Shown here piece by piece: positions 33,826 to 43,218 of a DNA stretch of 64,000 nucleotides; the first letter of the stretch is position 1; each line of letters begins with the position of its first letter. Under the pieces are notes generated by a model that did not search any database, was not told where the DNA came from, and worked only from the letters and a program-made list of their open reading frames with translations. Source of the stretch: Prevotella sp. (GTDB lineage Bacteria; Bacteroidota; Bacteroidia; Bacteroidales; Bacteroidaceae); contig JAFVGN010000060.1 in assembly GCA_017474925.1 (NCBI GenBank), forward strand, positions 1-64,000, written 5' to 3'. Made by a program: the position numbers and the translations under genes.

Positions 33826-34695
33826 ATGGATCGTTTAATTTATATATCGGCTTGCTGCCTTGTTCTGTCACTGACAGCCTGTGGCGATGACCATCAGGAT
33901 GAACCTGCAGTCGTGAAAGACGGCTCCCGTTTAAGTGCTACGATGCCTACCCAGCCATCAGCTCAATGGTTTGCAGGCGACGAAGTCGATGTGCTCAACC
34001 TTGCATCTATCAAGCCTAACCGCTATGTTGCCGACGCAACATCCGTTGGTACGACGGCACTACTTCCACTGCAAGAAGGTTCCGCGCAGCTCGTCACCGG
34101 TGACGATGACCTGTATGCATATACCCCCAACGTCCATATTAAGGGGATTTGGGCCTCAAATGATAACAGAGCATTCCTGGCACAGCGTATCCCGCATGCC
34201 TATGAAGCTGCTGAAGTCGGGATTCTCGGCACACATGTCCCCCGGCCTGTATCACTATGGTCTACCGTCACTTTCAACAAGGATGGTCTGATGTCTGCAC
34301 AACTGCAGCATCTGACAGCACTGCTCAACATCCCGTCATCCACAATCCCTGAAGGCGTACGTGCCTTGCTGCTCGTTACGCATTCTACCTTCAAACTGAA
34401 TGATGAAATCCTAAAAGGTGGTCAAGGCGAGAGCCTTTCAGGTCTTTACCAGACCGTCCTTGCCGGTTCGGCCGTTCTTGCTCCTGACGAGGATGAAGTT
34501 ACCTGCGATACACTACGTATCAATCTGGACCCCAAGAAAAACTACGACAGCTATTGCATTCCCATTATAGAAGGAACCTATTCGAGCCTGCATGTCCTGG
34601 CCCTTACTGGTGACCGGTTCTCGACCTATGACTGGATAGGCAAAGAACTGCTTCATTTCAACAACAAGACTTTTACAGCCGGTGTCGTTTACTGA
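33826..34695 (+). CDS. Fimbrillin-like lipoprotein, free-standing copy of the upstream N domain
   Basis: This 289-residue protein has a lipoprotein signal ending in LTAC (Cys19). The ATG at 33826 is chosen because it starts the signal peptide; an in-frame start at 33772 lies inside the terminator hairpin. The whole mature part parallels residues ~30-320 of the preceding 1288-residue lipoprotein. Matching blocks include WFAGDEVDVLN with WSEGDIINVYS, LTALLNI with LTGLLKI, LVTHSTF with LNTHHFA, GESLSGLYQTVL with DEALSGTLTTIL, and IPIIEGTYSSLHVLAL with IPVIAGHYDKLSVLAI. It may co-assemble with or cap that protein; this is inference. Confidence 0.75.
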   Translation: MDRLIYISACCLVLSLTACGDDHQDEPAVVKDGSRLSATMPTQPSAQWFAGDEVDVLNLASIKPNRYVADATSVGTTALLPLQEGSAQLVTGDDDLYAYTPNVHIKGIWASNDNRAFLAQRIPHAYEAAEVGILGTHVPRPVSLWSTVTFNKDGLMSAQLQHLTALLNIPSSTIPEGVRALLLVTHSTFKLNDEILKGGQGESLSGLYQTVLAGSAVLAPDEDEVTCDTLRINLDPKKNYDSYCIPIIEGTYSSLHVLALTGDRFSTYDWIGKELLHFNNKTFTAGVVY

Positions 34696-34787
34696 CACCC
34701 TCTTACGCAGAAAACAATGCGCTTACCATTTTTAGCGCTCTATATAATCAGAAAGTGTAATCAAACAATACAGTAAACAAATCGTAT

Positions 34788-36065
34788 ATGAAACATCGGA
34801 TAATCAGAACAACCCTGTTTCTCGGCTTGCTTGCAGCAGTGTCCCTGACGGCAAAGGCAGCCGACGACGTTGTCATCGCCAGGTTCGATGCCAGCATGGT
34901 TACCGGCGCAGCAGCCGACAACCCATACTATCCCTTCGCTGCCGATGCGGTGTTCGACGACAGCCGCAATGCCACGGCATCCATCGTCAAGCAGGACGAC
35001 GGGACGCTGGTCAGCGGAGACTTCGGCACGCCCATCATACGCAACCGTAAGGACAATGCCGTCGTCAGTGGCCTCAATGGCCTGTTCCAGAACGGCTACC
35101 ATACGGCAGACATCGCCTGGCAGTACCAGTTCTCAACTATCGGCTTCGTCAGCGCCACCTTCCAGTTTGGCATGGTTGCCAAAAATGCCGCCACGAAAAA
35201 GTGGAAGGCCCAGTGGTCTGCCGACGGCACCACGTTTGCCGATCTGGGCGAAAGCTGGATGTTGACTGCTGAGACCTTGAAGGAGGTGAGCCTGACACTG
35301 CCTGCAGGAGCCATCGGCAAGGATGTCGTCTACATCCGCATCATGGGTGTGGGCAAGGAGCTGACCGACCTGTTAGGGGAATACACCGAGGATCCCTTTA
35401 CGGCAGGCACTTCTGCCGAGGGGCTGAAATACTGCAAAAACTCGGAGAGCCAGGTGGGCAACGTCACGGTGCTGGGTACCCCCGAGCCAGACATCACGCT
35501 GACCGTACCAGCCAAGAGCTATGCCACCTATATACTGGACCAGCGCCTCAAACTGCATGCCAACAATGCCAGCGGCGTACAGCTGCTGACGGTGACTGAC
35601 GTCACGGGCGAGAGCGTCACCACGGCAGCAGTCACCGTGGCCGAAGCCAGCCAGCCCCTGCTTATCTATAACGACACCGAGACGACGCAGACCGTCAAGC
35701 TGGTCAAGGCCTATACGGAGGCCGAAGGCCCCGAGACCTTCAGTGGCTTCAAGGGTACCCTGACGGAAGCGAAGATGGAGGCCAGCAGTTTCGCAATGGA
35801 CTACTACATCTGCAACGGCAAGGCCTTTGCCCGCGTCAGGGAGACCGGCACCATCGCTGCCAACCGCTGCTGGCTGGAGCTGACCAAGAGTGCCTCGGCA
35901 CCGCAGCTGCGAAACATCTCTGCCGCCACGACATCGCTCCGTGAAAGTGTCAAGAGGAGTCATGAGAATATCAATGATGACTACTATAACCTGCAGGGCC
36001 AGCGCATCGCACAGCCCGCAAAAGGTATCTGCATTGTGAATGGCAGGAAAGTAGTGATTAAGTAA
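34788..36065 (+). CDS. Secreted beta-rich protein with Prevotella-type C-terminal tail
   Basis: This 425-residue protein has a signal peptide cut near AKAAD (residue ~24). Residues ~25-230 (WQYQFSTIGF, WKAQWSADGTTFADLGES, DVVYIRIMGVG) look like a jelly-roll carbohydrate- or ligand-binding domain. Residues ~235-390 are another beta region (VPAKSYATYILDQRLKL). The end, YYNLQGQRIAQPAKGICIVNGR followed by KVVIK, is the short tail also seen on three other exported proteins here. It is followed 21 bases later by the repeat protein gene, probably the same transcript. Function not recognised. Confidence 0.7.
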   Translation: MKHRIIRTTLFLGLLAAVSLTAKAADDVVIARFDASMVTGAAADNPYYPFAADAVFDDSRNATASIVKQDDGTLVSGDFGTPIIRNRKDNAVVSGLNGLFQNGYHTADIAWQYQFSTIGFVSATFQFGMVAKNAATKKWKAQWSADGTTFADLGESWMLTAETLKEVSLTLPAGAIGKDVVYIRIMGVGKELTDLLGEYTEDPFTAGTSAEGLKYCKNSESQVGNVTVLGTPEPDITLTVPAKSYATYILDQRLKLHANNASGVQLLTVTDVTGESVTTAAVTVAEASQPLLIYNDTETTQTVKLVKAYTEAEGPETFSGFKGTLTEAKMEASSFAMDYYICNGKAFARVRETGTIAANRCWLELTKSASAPQLRNISAATTSLRESVKRSHENINDDYYNLQGQRIAQPAKGICIVNGRKVVIK

Positions 36066-36086
36066 CGACAGGAAGGAGTACAAGAC

Positions 36087-39000
36087 ATGAAACAGAAGAT
36101 GATAACCCTGCTCGCACTCGTCATGACGGCCATGACGGCAAGTGCCTATGACCTGACCGCGGGCACGACGGCCCACGGCAGCATCGCCTTCACGGTAAAC
36201 AACGTCTCTGCCACTACAGCCGAGGCCAACAGCACCGTCACTGTCACCATTACCCCGGACCCGGGCTATGCCACGGCAGGAGCAACGGGCGAAACCTACG
36301 GATCGTGGGGCGAGGCCCAGGCTCCCGCCCGCCGTGCACCGGGACTGGCCAGCGTCACACTGACCAAGGTGGATGCCAACACCTACACCTTCGTGATGCC
36401 TGAGGCCCATGTTGCAGTGAGCGCTACCTACTCCAAGCTGGTGCAGGATGCGTGGATAACCATCGCCGGAGGACCGTTCACCTATACGGGCAAGGCCCTG
36501 GAGCCTGCCGTCACGGTAAAGGACGGCACGACAACGCTGAGTGCTGAGACAGACTATGACGTAGCGTATTCAGACAATATCAACGCAGGCCAGGCCACCG
36601 TCACCGTGACGGGCAAGGGTGCGTACAGCGGCACGGCACAGGCAAAGTTCACCATCGGCAAGGCCACGCCTACGGTGACGGCTCCGGAAGCCATAGCGAA
36701 CCTCAAGTATACGGGTCAGGCGCAGACGCTCATCACTGCCGGCACGACGACTGGCGGCACACTAAAGTATTCGCTGGACAACATGACCTATAGCACGACG
36801 CTGCCCAAAGGCACCGACGCCAAGACCTACAGCGTCTACTACCGCGTCGAGGGCAACACCAACTACGAGGACGTTGCCGTGAAGAGCATCATGGTGCCCA
36901 TCGCCAAGGGCACCCCCACGGTGACGGCTCCGAAGGCTGTGACGGGACTGAAATATACGGGACAGGCACAGACGCTCATCACTGCCGGCACGACGACGGG
37001 CGGCACACTGCAGTATTCGCTGGACAACAGCACCTACGGCACAACGCTGCCCACCGGCACCGATGTCAAGACCTATACCGTCTGGTACCGCGTCAAGGGC
37101 AACGCCAACTACGAGGACGTTGCAGCGAAGAGCATCACGGTGACCATCAGCAAGGGTACCCCTACGGTGACGGCCCCGACGGCTGTGACGGGACTGAAAT
37201 ATACGGGTCAGGCACAGACGCTCATCACTGCTGCCAAGGTGACGACGCCCACGACGGGTGTCACGGCGCAGTACTCACTGAACGGCACGGAATGGACGAC
37301 AACGCTGCCACAGGGCACCAATGCGGGAGAATATACCGTCAGGTACCGCTTTACGAGCACCAATGCGAACTATGACGGCATCAGTGCCCAGAGCCTGAAA
37401 GTGACCATAGCCAAGGCCACACCGACGGTGACGGCCCCGAAGGCCATTGCCGGCCTATCCTATACGGGACAGGCACAGACACTTATCGAGGCTGGCAGCA
37501 CGACGGGCGGAACCATGGAATATTCGCTGAACGGTACGACGTACTCTACAGCTTTGCCTACGGCTACTAATATAGGGAACTATACCGTCTACTACCGCGT
37601 AAAAGGCGACCAGAACTACAGCGACGTGGCCGCCAAGACCCTGAAGGTGAGCATTGGCAAAGCCAACCCTGTTGTAACGGCTCCTATAGCACGGGACGGG
37701 TTGGTATATAACGATAAGAGTTTAGATCTGCTTTCCAAGCCTGCAACGACAACATTAGGTACAGTGGAGTACTCGTTGGACAACAAAGACTACAGTACAT
37801 TTACTCCCAGTGTCTACGATGCAGGAAACTATACGGTCTACTATAGAGTACCTGCAGGTGACGACTACAATGCCTGGGGTCCGGGAAAGATTTCCGTCAT
37901 AGTCCAAAAAGCTTATCCTACCATCCTTGAGCCACAGCCCTGGACAGACCTGGTTTATAACGGTAGTCCACAGGAACTGGCCTATGAGGGCTGGGTATCC
38001 ATCGGCTCGCTGGAATACTCGCTGGACAAGACGAACTGGTCTTGGTTTGTGCCTTCAGCCACGAATGCCGGAACGTACACCCTGTGGTATCGTGTACAAC
38101 CAGACCCGAACATCGAGGAGGTGCCGGTAGCTTCGGTCACCTGTAAGATTGCCAAGGTGACACCCACGCTGACTGCTCCGAAAGGCAAGGCCGGACTGGT
38201 GTATAACGGACAGGCGCAGGTACTCGTCGAAGCAGGCACGACTACTGCCGGCACGATGGAATACTCGCTGGACGGCAAGACCTATGCTGCCGCCATCCCA
38301 ACGGGTACGAATGCCGGAGTGTACAATGTATATTACCGTGTCAACGGCGGCACCAACTACGAGACGGTGACGGGCAAGGAACCCGTCAGCGTGACCATTG
38401 CCAAGGCTGTGCCTCAGGTGACGGCTCCCAAGGCCAAGACAGACCTTGTCTATACCGGCCAGCCGCAGGCACTCGTTGAAGCAGGCAGTACCACTGCCGG
38501 CACGCTGGAGTATTCGCTGGACGGCAAGACCTATACTACCCAGATACCTACGGGTACGGCAGCCGGCGGCTATTCCGTCTACTACCGCGTCAGTGGCGGC
38601 ACCAACTATGAGGATGTCGAAGCGAAGTCCATCAGTGTGACCATCAGCAAGGCCATCTCCGGTGTGACTCCTCCCACGGCAAAGGAGAACCTGGTGTACA
38701 ACGGCCAGCGACAGGTACTGGTTAATGCAGGAAGCGTACAGGGCGGTACGATGGAGTACTCGCTGGACGGCAAGACGTTTGGGACGGCACTGCCAGAAGC
38801 CATCGATGCAGGTTCTTATATAGTCTATTACCGTGTCAGTGGCGGCGGCAACTACGAGGACGTCGGCATACAGTCGCTCAGCGCAACCATCAACAAGGCT
38901 GTTCCTGTCGTGACGGCTCCCATCGTCCGCATGGGACTCGTCTATAATGGCAATCCGCAGACGCTCATTTTGGCAGGCAGTACCACGGGCGGCACGCTGC

Positions 39001-40199
39001 AGTATTCGCTTGATGGAAACCACTATGGCACACAGCTGCCTGAGGCCACTGATGCCGGTACGCATACGGTGTACTACCGCGTGGAAGGCAATGGCAACTA
39101 CGAGAGTACTGGTGTGGTCATGCTCAATGTAGACATTGCCAAGGCCACTCCTGTTGTGACGGCACCCACGGCCCGCGAGGGACTCGTCTATCATGGTGAA
39201 CCGCAGACGCTCATCGAAGCTGGCCGGACTACGGGCGGTACGCTGGAGTATTCACAGGACGGCAACCGCTATGGCACGTCGCTGCCTGAGGGTGTGGCTG
39301 CAGACACCTATACCATCTATTATCGCGTGACTGGCGACGACAACTACGAGAGCGTCGGTGTGGTCATGCTCAAAGTGACCATCGCCAAGGCCAATCCTGT
39401 CGTGACGGCACCCACAGCCCGCGAGGGACTTGTCTACAATGGTGGATCGCAAGTGCTCATCGAGGCAGGCAGTACCACTGGCGGAACGCTTGAGTATTCG
39501 CTGGACGGCAACCACTATGACACGGCGCTACCGGAAGCCGTCGAAGTCGGCACCTATACGGTATATTACCGCGTGTCGGGCGACAACAACTACAACGACG
39601 TGGAAGCCGAAATGTTGCAGGTGACCATCAAGGAGAACACCATCCCGCTGAACGATGACCAAGATCCCGTCATATATGCCGGCGGCGAGTATTACTATTC
39701 ACTGGACGTCAGCGAGGAAGAACTGCCGTATGTCAAGGACATTTGTGTGAACATGGCCGCAAAGGACCGTCTGGTCCTGGAAGACGGGGTCCTGCACATC
39801 CTGCAGGGTAACGACGTCCGCTTTGCGGTGACGGGGCTTAAGAAGGGCAACACGGTCCTATTCAACTTCAAAGGAAAGATTGTCTGTTACCAGCCCGTGC
39901 TACAGCCTAAGGTGCAGCAGGCTCCGAACCGCTCGGCAAACGACGACATGGAACTGGTTGACGGGCAGGAATATGTCGTTCTGGAGGACTGCGACCTCAT
40001 CGTGGAAATCCAAACCACTCAAGAGCCTGTGGACATCTACAGCATCATCGTCAACAGAGAGGCGACGGGCATTTCAACGGTAACAGGAGAGAAACAGGGA
40101 GTAGAAGGCATCTACGACCTGCATGGACGCAAGCTCGATCATGTTCCTGCCGCCAAGGGCATCTATATCATCAACGGCAAAAAGACCGTTGTCAAATGA
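36087..40199 (+). CDS. Giant secreted protein with twelve ~82-residue MBG-like repeats
   Basis: This 1370-residue protein has a signal peptide (cut near TASAYD, residue ~20). Residues ~22-115 resemble a bacterial InlB/Listeria-Bacteroides-type repeat. Residues ~120-190 are a divergent MBG unit (FTYTGKALEP). From residue 192 to about 1181 come twelve units following the pattern K-x-x-P-x-V-T-A-P, L-x-Y-x-G, YSLDG, YTVYYRV, NY and V-T-I-x. Units 5 and 6 are the most diverged. The end EGIYDLHGRKLDHVPAAKGI with IINGKKTVVK is the Prevotella-type tail. AGGAAGGAG stands ten bases before the ATG, a strong ribosome site for this phylum. It is probably a long surface stalk or adhesin. Confidence 0.82.
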   Translation: MKQKMITLLALVMTAMTASAYDLTAGTTAHGSIAFTVNNVSATTAEANSTVTVTITPDPGYATAGATGETYGSWGEAQAPARRAPGLASVTLTKVDANTYTFVMPEAHVAVSATYSKLVQDAWITIAGGPFTYTGKALEPAVTVKDGTTTLSAETDYDVAYSDNINAGQATVTVTGKGAYSGTAQAKFTIGKATPTVTAPEAIANLKYTGQAQTLITAGTTTGGTLKYSLDNMTYSTTLPKGTDAKTYSVYYRVEGNTNYEDVAVKSIMVPIAKGTPTVTAPKAVTGLKYTGQAQTLITAGTTTGGTLQYSLDNSTYGTTLPTGTDVKTYTVWYRVKGNANYEDVAAKSITVTISKGTPTVTAPTAVTGLKYTGQAQTLITAAKVTTPTTGVTAQYSLNGTEWTTTLPQGTNAGEYTVRYRFTSTNANYDGISAQSLKVTIAKATPTVTAPKAIAGLSYTGQAQTLIEAGSTTGGTMEYSLNGTTYSTALPTATNIGNYTVYYRVKGDQNYSDVAAKTLKVSIGKANPVVTAPIARDGLVYNDKSLDLLSKPATTTLGTVEYSLDNKDYSTFTPSVYDAGNYTVYYRVPAGDDYNAWGPGKISVIVQKAYPTILEPQPWTDLVYNGSPQELAYEGWVSIGSLEYSLDKTNWSWFVPSATNAGTYTLWYRVQPDPNIEEVPVASVTCKIAKVTPTLTAPKGKAGLVYNGQAQVLVEAGTTTAGTMEYSLDGKTYAAAIPTGTNAGVYNVYYRVNGGTNYETVTGKEPVSVTIAKAVPQVTAPKAKTDLVYTGQPQALVEAGSTTAGTLEYSLDGKTYTTQIPTGTAAGGYSVYYRVSGGTNYEDVEAKSISVTISKAISGVTPPTAKENLVYNGQRQVLVNAGSVQGGTMEYSLDGKTFGTALPEAIDAGSYIVYYRVSGGGNYEDVGIQSLSATINKAVPVVTAPIVRMGLVYNGNPQTLILAGSTTGGTLQYSLDGNHYGTQLPEATDAGTHTVYYRVEGNGNYESTGVVMLNVDIAKATPVVTAPTAREGLVYHGEPQTLIEAGRTTGGTLEYSQDGNRYGTSLPEGVAADTYTIYYRVTGDDNYESVGVVMLKVTIAKANPVVTAPTAREGLVYNGGSQVLIEAGSTTGGTLEYSLDGNHYDTALPEAVEVGTYTVYYRVSGDNNYNDVEAEMLQVTIKENTIPLNDDQDPVIYAGGEYYYSLDVSEEELPYVKDICVNMAAKDRLVLEDGVLHILQGNDVRFAVTGLKKGNTVLFNFKGKIVCYQPVLQPKVQQAPNRSANDDMELVDGQEYVVLEDCDLIVEIQTTQEPVDIYSIIVNREATGISTVTGEKQGVEGIYDLHGRKLDHVPAAKGIYIINGKKTVVK

Positions 40200-40247
40200 G
40201 ACATGCCCTGAAGAGGAAATCATCAACAGTTTAAAGGATCCATCAAT

Positions 40248-40287
40248 AAAAACTGGCAGCTTTTCCTACGAGAAGCTGCCAGTTTTT
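40248..40287. terminator. Bidirectional 15-bp hairpin terminator
   Basis: AAAAACTGGCAGCTT (40248-40262) pairs perfectly with 40273-40287, around a ten-base loop. A- and T-runs on opposite ends make it work in both directions. It separates the convergent repeat-protein gene and the capsule operon. Confidence 0.92.
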
Positions 40288-40307
40288 GTACTGCTTGCAC
40301 TATTCAG

Positions 40308-41516
40308 TTAATTCTTCATGGTCGAAGTGCCATCAACAAGAGCTTGTAACATACGCCATAAAGATCCTTTCTCCTTATGGGTCCAAAGACCCAGTCTGCA
40401 GGCTGCATGCCAAAATGGAGTCCCTTGCGGTTTACCATCCTCGCCTAAAGGACCGCTGTGTTGCTGCCATCTCATTAGCTTATAGAAGCCAAAAGTCACC
40501 ATGACACCCAAAAACACCACCACACACACCTGAATAGTGTTTGATACCCCACACTGCCACATCATAAGCCAAACTACCATGACTGCGAGGTTGAGTGACA
40601 GAATGAACAATGCCGCCCCAAGGTGTGAGAATCCCATGTCGATAAACAGGTGGTGCAGATGCGTCTTATCAGGTTTAAACGGCGAGCAGCCCCTTACTAT
40701 CCTCGCTGTCATTACCCGTAGTGTGTCAAAGATTGGAATACAAAGGATGGCCAATGCCAACGCTATTGGACTTGCTCCCGCAGCCTCCAACCTGGCACCT
40801 GTATTCGACGAAAGCACTCCAAACTCAAAGATAGTCATCATAAAGCCCAGCATCATGGTCCCACCATCGCCTATAAACATCTTCGATTTCCGTCCAAAGA
40901 CATTGTGCATAAAGAAAGGAAGCAGTGCCGAAGCCGTAATCACAGCCAGACACGACCATACTGAGCGGTCAAGTGCTATGAAGATGGCAGCAAAACTGAC
41001 ATTGGCCATCATCCCATAGCCTGATGAATACCCGTCAACACCGTCAATCATGTTGATGGCGTTGATGGTGCCCACACCAGCCACTAATGACAGCGGTATG
41101 GCCAGCCACGGGCTTATATCCTGAAGACCGAAAAATCCGTAGAAGCTGTTGATGAAGTGGCCTGTGAAAACCATATAGAAACCGACGATTCCGAACTGTA
41201 TGATGAGTCTCAATATGGCCGACAGGTTTTTCATATCATCCCACACACCGAGCATCAGCATGATTGTCAACGCCATGATGCTCCATCTTATGCTGGCTCC
41301 GCTGACGAGTAATGACATGCCAAGACATCCTGCAAGAATACCGGCATACACTGCTACACCTCCCATGGTGGGAATGGGTTTGCGATGTAGCTTGCGTATA
41401 TCGGGATTGTCAACGACATGATGGCTAAGTGCATAGCGCAAGATGAAAGGGTAGCACACTACAGTCGCTGTCATCGACACCAACGCCAAGATGATGATTA
41501 TTTGTAAGGTATTCAT
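40308..41516 (-). CDS. WecA/MraY-type polyprenyl-phosphate sugar-1-phosphate transferase
   Basis: This 402-residue integral membrane enzyme of the glycosyltransferase-4 (UDP-GlcNAc to undecaprenyl phosphate) family would load the first sugar of the capsule repeat onto the lipid carrier. Its motifs are present: LHRKPIPTMGG, the Asp pair in LGVWDDMKNL, NAINMIDGVDG and PDKTHLHHLF. About ten membrane helices are visible. It is the last gene of the operon. Its start overlaps the stop of the preceding glycosyltransferase gene (TAATG). Confidence 0.9.
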   Translation of the reverse strand: MNTLQIIIILALVSMTATVVCYPFILRYALSHHVVDNPDIRKLHRKPIPTMGGVAVYAGILAGCLGMSLLVSGASIRWSIMALTIMLMLGVWDDMKNLSAILRLIIQFGIVGFYMVFTGHFINSFYGFFGLQDISPWLAIPLSLVAGVGTINAINMIDGVDGYSSGYGMMANVSFAAIFIALDRSVWSCLAVITASALLPFFMHNVFGRKSKMFIGDGGTMMLGFMMTIFEFGVLSSNTGARLEAAGASPIALALAILCIPIFDTLRVMTARIVRGCSPFKPDKTHLHHLFIDMGFSHLGAALFILSLNLAVMVVWLMMWQCGVSNTIQVCVVVFLGVMVTFGFYKLMRWQQHSGPLGEDGKPQGTPFWHAACRLGLWTHKEKGSLWRMLQALVDGTSTMKN

Positions 41517-42643
41517 TAATTCCTCAGTTCGTTGTAAATCCGAAGATGCTTCTCGATGACTTTCTCAATAGCAAATTCGCGTTCAGCCTTTGTGCGTGAA
41601 GCCCTTCCCATTCGCTTACGCAGGTCCCCGTCTTCCAACAAGACTCTTATCTTTTCTGCCAGAGCCTCGCTATCCCTTGCAGGAACCAGAAATCCGTTCA
41701 CGTTGTCATCCACCGCATCCTTACAGCCGATGGAGTTCGTGGTGACAATAGGTCTGCCTACGGCACAGGCATCGATCAGCGATTTGGGCAAGCCTTCACG
41801 GTAGTAGCTCGGGAATGCCATGATGTGACATTGTTCCAATATCGACTTGATGTCCTTCTGAAAATCCAGCCATTTGATATATTTTCCATCACAGCGTCGT
41901 TCAAGTTCCTCATGCGGCACGGCATCGGCATTCACAGCCAGGCGACCGCAGAGCCAGAACTCCACTCGCCCTTCGTACTCCTTACGCAGACTTTCGGCAG
42001 CTTCTATCACCTCTATCACGCCCTTCTCTTTGACCATTCTGGCGGAAAATACCACCTTCAGCGTCTCACTTTCCGGCTCTGGCACATACTTGAATTCATT
42101 CAGATTTACGCCAGAACCCTTTATGAACTCTGCCTGATCTTCTGTGACGACTCCATGTCGTAGGAACAGGTTTCTGTCCTCCTGATTCTGGAATATCACC
42201 TTTACCCTTTTTCTCCTGTTAGCAAACTTCATCATTGCCAAGATTCCTTTTGCCGTCATTCCCATTTTGTCACCAGAGAAGATAGCACCCAGTCCGCTCA
42301 CGGCATTCAACACGCCTCGGACTCCTGTCAGCTTGGCAGCAAGGCCTCCCCACAGGATGTTCTTCAGACCCACGTGATGAACTACGGCATCCCTATTCTT
42401 TATATATAAGGTGAAGAGGAACCACCAAGTCCTCAACTCCTGCAGGAGGTTCATGCCCGTGGGATTGATGGGTAACTCCAGCACCTTCAGCCCCAAAGCC
42501 TTCACTTCCTGCCAACGCCCCGTGTCCTTGCACACCACGGTTACATCCCACCCGGCCTTCTGTGCAGCCAAGGCTATCTCCTTCCTGTGTGACAGGAAGA
42601 AGCGGTCCTCATTGACAATTATAAATAGTTTCATGTTTTTCAA
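41516..42643 (-). CDS. Glycosyltransferase family 4 (GT-B fold)
   Basis: This 375-residue cytosolic glycosyltransferase has the N-terminal acceptor domain start (LFIIVNEDRFFLSHRKEIALAA). The C-terminal nucleotide-sugar domain has the E-x7-E motif in EGLPKSLIDACAVGRPIV (about residues 280-300). The sugar cannot be read. It begins within a two-unit heptad repeat overlapping the stop of the gene before it and ends in a TAATG overlap with the next. Confidence 0.88.
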   Translation of the reverse strand: MKNMKLFIIVNEDRFFLSHRKEIALAAQKAGWDVTVVCKDTGRWQEVKALGLKVLELPINPTGMNLLQELRTWWFLFTLYIKNRDAVVHHVGLKNILWGGLAAKLTGVRGVLNAVSGLGAIFSGDKMGMTAKGILAMMKFANRRKRVKVIFQNQEDRNLFLRHGVVTEDQAEFIKGSGVNLNEFKYVPEPESETLKVVFSARMVKEKGVIEVIEAAESLRKEYEGRVEFWLCGRLAVNADAVPHEELERRCDGKYIKWLDFQKDIKSILEQCHIMAFPSYYREGLPKSLIDACAVGRPIVTTNSIGCKDAVDDNVNGFLVPARDSEALAEKIRVLLEDGDLRKRMGRASRTKAEREFAIEKVIEKHLRIYNELRN

Positions 42644-42653
42644 TTTTCAATTT
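42640..42653 (-). repeat. Two-unit heptad repeat at a gene junction
   Basis: On the minus strand AAATTGA occurs twice in a row, overlapping the stop of the acetyltransferase gene and the ATG region of the next glycosyltransferase. Confidence 0.5.
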
Positions 42654-43218
42654 CCTTCACTACTCGGGCCGGTACGCCAGTGGCTATCGTCCAGGCCGGT
42701 ACATCCTTGGTGACGAGGGCACAACTGCCAATCACAGCCCCTTCACCGATATGCACACCGGGCAATATCGTCACATTGATACCGATGTAGCAACCTCTTG
42801 CCAAATGAATTCCGTCATATTGTATTGGCTGTTCTGTAGCCCTCATTCCTTTTTTGTAATTCTTCATGTCCCGTTTGTGGCACAACAGAGTTACACCGTT
42901 TGCGATGAGCACATTGTCTTCTACGGTGATTCTTTCCGCATTGCCGAAGTCAAGCCTCACCTGATGGCCAATCTGAACATTCTTACCCACTTTACAGCCC
43001 AATCCTCTCCAGATGGCAGGCCTCAAGTTTTTCTTATATAGAAACTCAAAAATATATGCTTTGAAAGCAAAGTTGAAGATAAAGCGTCGCCACAGTGTGC
43101 TAAACGCGAAAGCTATCAAGGAAAAGGGATTGATTCTGCCGTGTTTCTCCTCATCATTAATCAGATGGAGTTTATTAAGTAAACGAAATGTCAGTGTGGT
43201 CTTTTGCGTATTACTCAT
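42640..43218 (-). CDS. Hexapeptide-repeat O-acetyltransferase (LbH family)
   Basis: This 192-residue protein has left-handed beta-helix hexapeptides from about residue 85 (VGKNVQIGHQVRLDFG, GCYIGINVTILPGVHIGEGAVIGS) and the VTKDVPAWTIATGVPARVV end of the maltose/colanic-type acetyltransferases. It probably acetylates the capsule repeat unit with acetyl-CoA. Its start overlaps the end of the preceding glycosyltransferase gene by eight bases. Confidence 0.88.
   Translation of the reverse strand: MSNTQKTTLTFRLLNKLHLINDEEKHGRINPFSLIAFAFSTLWRRFIFNFAFKAYIFEFLYKKNLRPAIWRGLGCKVGKNVQIGHQVRLDFGNAERITVEDNVLIANGVTLLCHKRDMKNYKKGMRATEQPIQYDGIHLARGCYIGINVTILPGVHIGEGAVIGSCALVTKDVPAWTIATGVPARVVKEIEN

Noticed and set aside
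38055-39194. A 379-codon minus-strand open frame opposite the MBG-like repeats
   Set aside because: Its apparent repeats mirror those of the plus-strand gene; there is no promoter or start context.
36660-39629. Regular repeats of ~247 bases resembling a repeat array
   Set aside because: They are in-frame coding repeats of a secreted protein, far too long for CRISPR, with no spacers and no cas genes.
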